Positions 32,450 to 33,079 of a stretch of 33,079 bases of DNA are shown here, piece by piece. Position numbers and translations under genes: made by a program. The notes below the pieces were generated by a model. The model made no database searches, was not told the DNA's origin, and saw only the letters and a program-made list of their open reading frames with translations. The DNA comes from Spirochaetia bacterium (lineage in GTDB: Bacteria > Spirochaetota > Leptospiria > Turneriellales > JAOUFE01), in contig JAOUFE010000012.1 of assembly GCA_029858425.1 (NCBI GenBank), forward strand, positions 1 through 33,079, in the 5' to 3' direction. Numbering within the stretch: position 1 is the first letter of the stretch; every line of letters begins with the position of its first letter.

Positions 32450-32902
32450 TTACCCCTTCAAGGCTTCTTTCAGTCGTTTTCGGGTTTCGGGTTTGGCCTT
32501 GTTTATCGCGGTAATCATATCTTCCGCTTCGATGGATTTTCTTGAAATTTCGAAAAACCGGTCATCGTGCCTGTTTAGACGTTGCAAGATATACCCGACA
32601 ACTGCCATAGACAGCGGAATCCAAAGGCCGATAAACCACATCAATTGATCAAAACGCTTGTCCACTTGTTCAAACCGCTTATTCATATCTTCACGCAAAG
32701 TCTTGAATTGGTTTGTTGTGTCTTCGCGCAGATTCCTGTTTTCTTCGTGAATGTTTTGGAATTCCCGGTTTGTATCCTCGCGCAGATTTTTAATCTCGCG
32801 CAAGATATCGACCTCAGACGAATACGCTGCGCTGGACGGCAGCGATATGGCCAGAAGTAGAAAAAATCTTACAAAAAATTGTTTTATAGTATTGTTCTTC
32901 AT
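32450..32902 (-). CDS. Small secreted-coil membrane protein, tandem copy 2
   Basis: This paralogue of copy 1, also 150 residues, has signal peptide FFLLLAISLPSSAAYSSEV. Its coil is built mainly from NLREDT-type units (REIKNLREDTNREF, ENRNLREDTTNQF, TLREDMNKRFEQVDKRF), then the membrane segment LMWFIGLWIPLSMAVVGYIL and a C-terminal tail identical to copy 1 from RLNRHDDRFFEIS to the end. The pattern of conserved ends and divergent coil suggests selection on the tail or anchor, with free variation, or specificity, in the periplasmic coil. Upstream DNA resembles that of copy 1. The function is unknown; a trimeric or dimeric scaffold or an envelope-spanning spacer is possible. Confidence 0.75.
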   Translation of the reverse strand: MKNNTIKQFFVRFFLLLAISLPSSAAYSSEVDILREIKNLREDTNREFQNIHEENRNLREDTTNQFKTLREDMNKRFEQVDKRFDQLMWFIGLWIPLSMAVVGYILQRLNRHDDRFFEISRKSIEAEDMITAINKAKPETRKRLKEALKG

Positions 32903-33016
32903 ACCAATGTATACCCAAAATAACCAACTTTTTTCACATTTGCAGAAAAAAGTGCAAAGTCAAGAGAAAAAATCACGAGCTGCGCGCGACTTGTACTGAG
33001 CGTCGAAGCAAACGCG

Positions 33017-33079
33017 TTACCCCTTCAAGGCTTCTTTCAATCGTTTGCGGGTTTCGGGTTTGGCCTTGTTTATCGCAGT
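33017..33079 (-). CDS. Small secreted-coil membrane protein, tandem copy 3 (partial)
   Basis: Only the last 20 codons lie in the window. They read TAINKAKPETRKRLKEALKG and a TAA, identical in protein to the end of copies 1 and 2. The rest runs off the right edge. The flank after the stop differs from that of the other copies apart from the CGCG beside it. The array may go on further. Confidence 0.75.
   Translation of the reverse strand, partial: TAINKAKPETRKRLKEALKG

Larger units (their letters stand above)
31811..33079. repeat. Tandem array of gene-sized repeat units, at least three copies
   Basis: The coiled-coil genes at 31835, 32450 and 33017 share coding ends and flanks. The first two stops are preceded on the plus strand by TTCATCATTCGCGCAAAGCG, and the sequence around and upstream of the start codons is also shared (ACCAATG, AATAACCAA, TTGCAGAAAAAA, GCAAAGTCAAGAGAAAA). 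The unit length is about 570-615 bp. The third copy diverges just after its stop and is cut by the window edge. Confidence 0.85.

Overview
The window looks like chromosomal DNA of a Gram-negative (diderm), probably anaerobic or facultative bacterium. By eye the GC content is in the low-to-mid 40s. It encodes a TonB-dependent receptor, an outer-membrane barrel protein, many lipoproteins and an oxygen-sensitive pyruvate:ferredoxin oxidoreductase. Several lipoproteins have loose, spirochaete-like lipoboxes ending in SFC, GSC, SNC or SQC. A Spirochaetota-like host is my best guess, but no rRNA or marker gene settles it. No tRNA, rRNA, CRISPR array, prophage or transposase was seen.

Layout. 1-153: hairpins including a plus-strand terminator. 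154-3674 (minus): an OppD-type ABC ATPase, an RNase H-like protein and a DinG-type helicase, closely spaced. 3897-4862 (plus): a DUF475/TerC-like membrane protein. 4873-6170 (minus): four small lipoproteins, three of them paralogues sharing a C-X9-C motif. 6362-6793 (plus): a small lipoprotein with heme-type motifs. 6845-14438 (minus): argJ, pyruvate:ferredoxin oxidoreductase and a TonB-dependent receptor. 14526-14687: a palindromic MITE-like element next to a pirin gene (plus). 15596-19027 (minus): a CsgG/FlgO-like protein with an amputated VWA domain, hisD, a TPR membrane protein and hisG, coupled by ATGA overlaps. 19129-22867: trhP (plus) facing a minus-strand unit with a ZIP transporter, cmoB and cmoA. 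TrhP, CmoA and CmoB together form the whole pathway to 5-oxyacetyl-uridine at tRNA position 34. 22874-25949 (minus): a predicted aminopeptidase, a PAP2 phosphatase and an SrkA-like kinase.

The right end (26084-33079) is the accessory part. On the minus strand it runs: degraded AraC regulator, strong promoter, internally deleted hemerythrin, barrel protein, and a very large lipoprotein with a seven-blade propeller plus a beta-helix. Each of the last three is followed by a hairpin repeat that fills the intergenic space, giving a cassette-like gene-repeat-gene-repeat pattern. Beyond them lies a tandem array of at least three copies of a gene for a small secreted-coil membrane protein, running off the window edge.

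The strongest unusual signals are this repeat-punctuated module with its gene remnants, the tandem coiled-coil array, the C-X9-C lipoprotein trio, the truncated CsgG-VWA fusion and the clustered cmo5U pathway. I did not find a clear new defence or mobile system.
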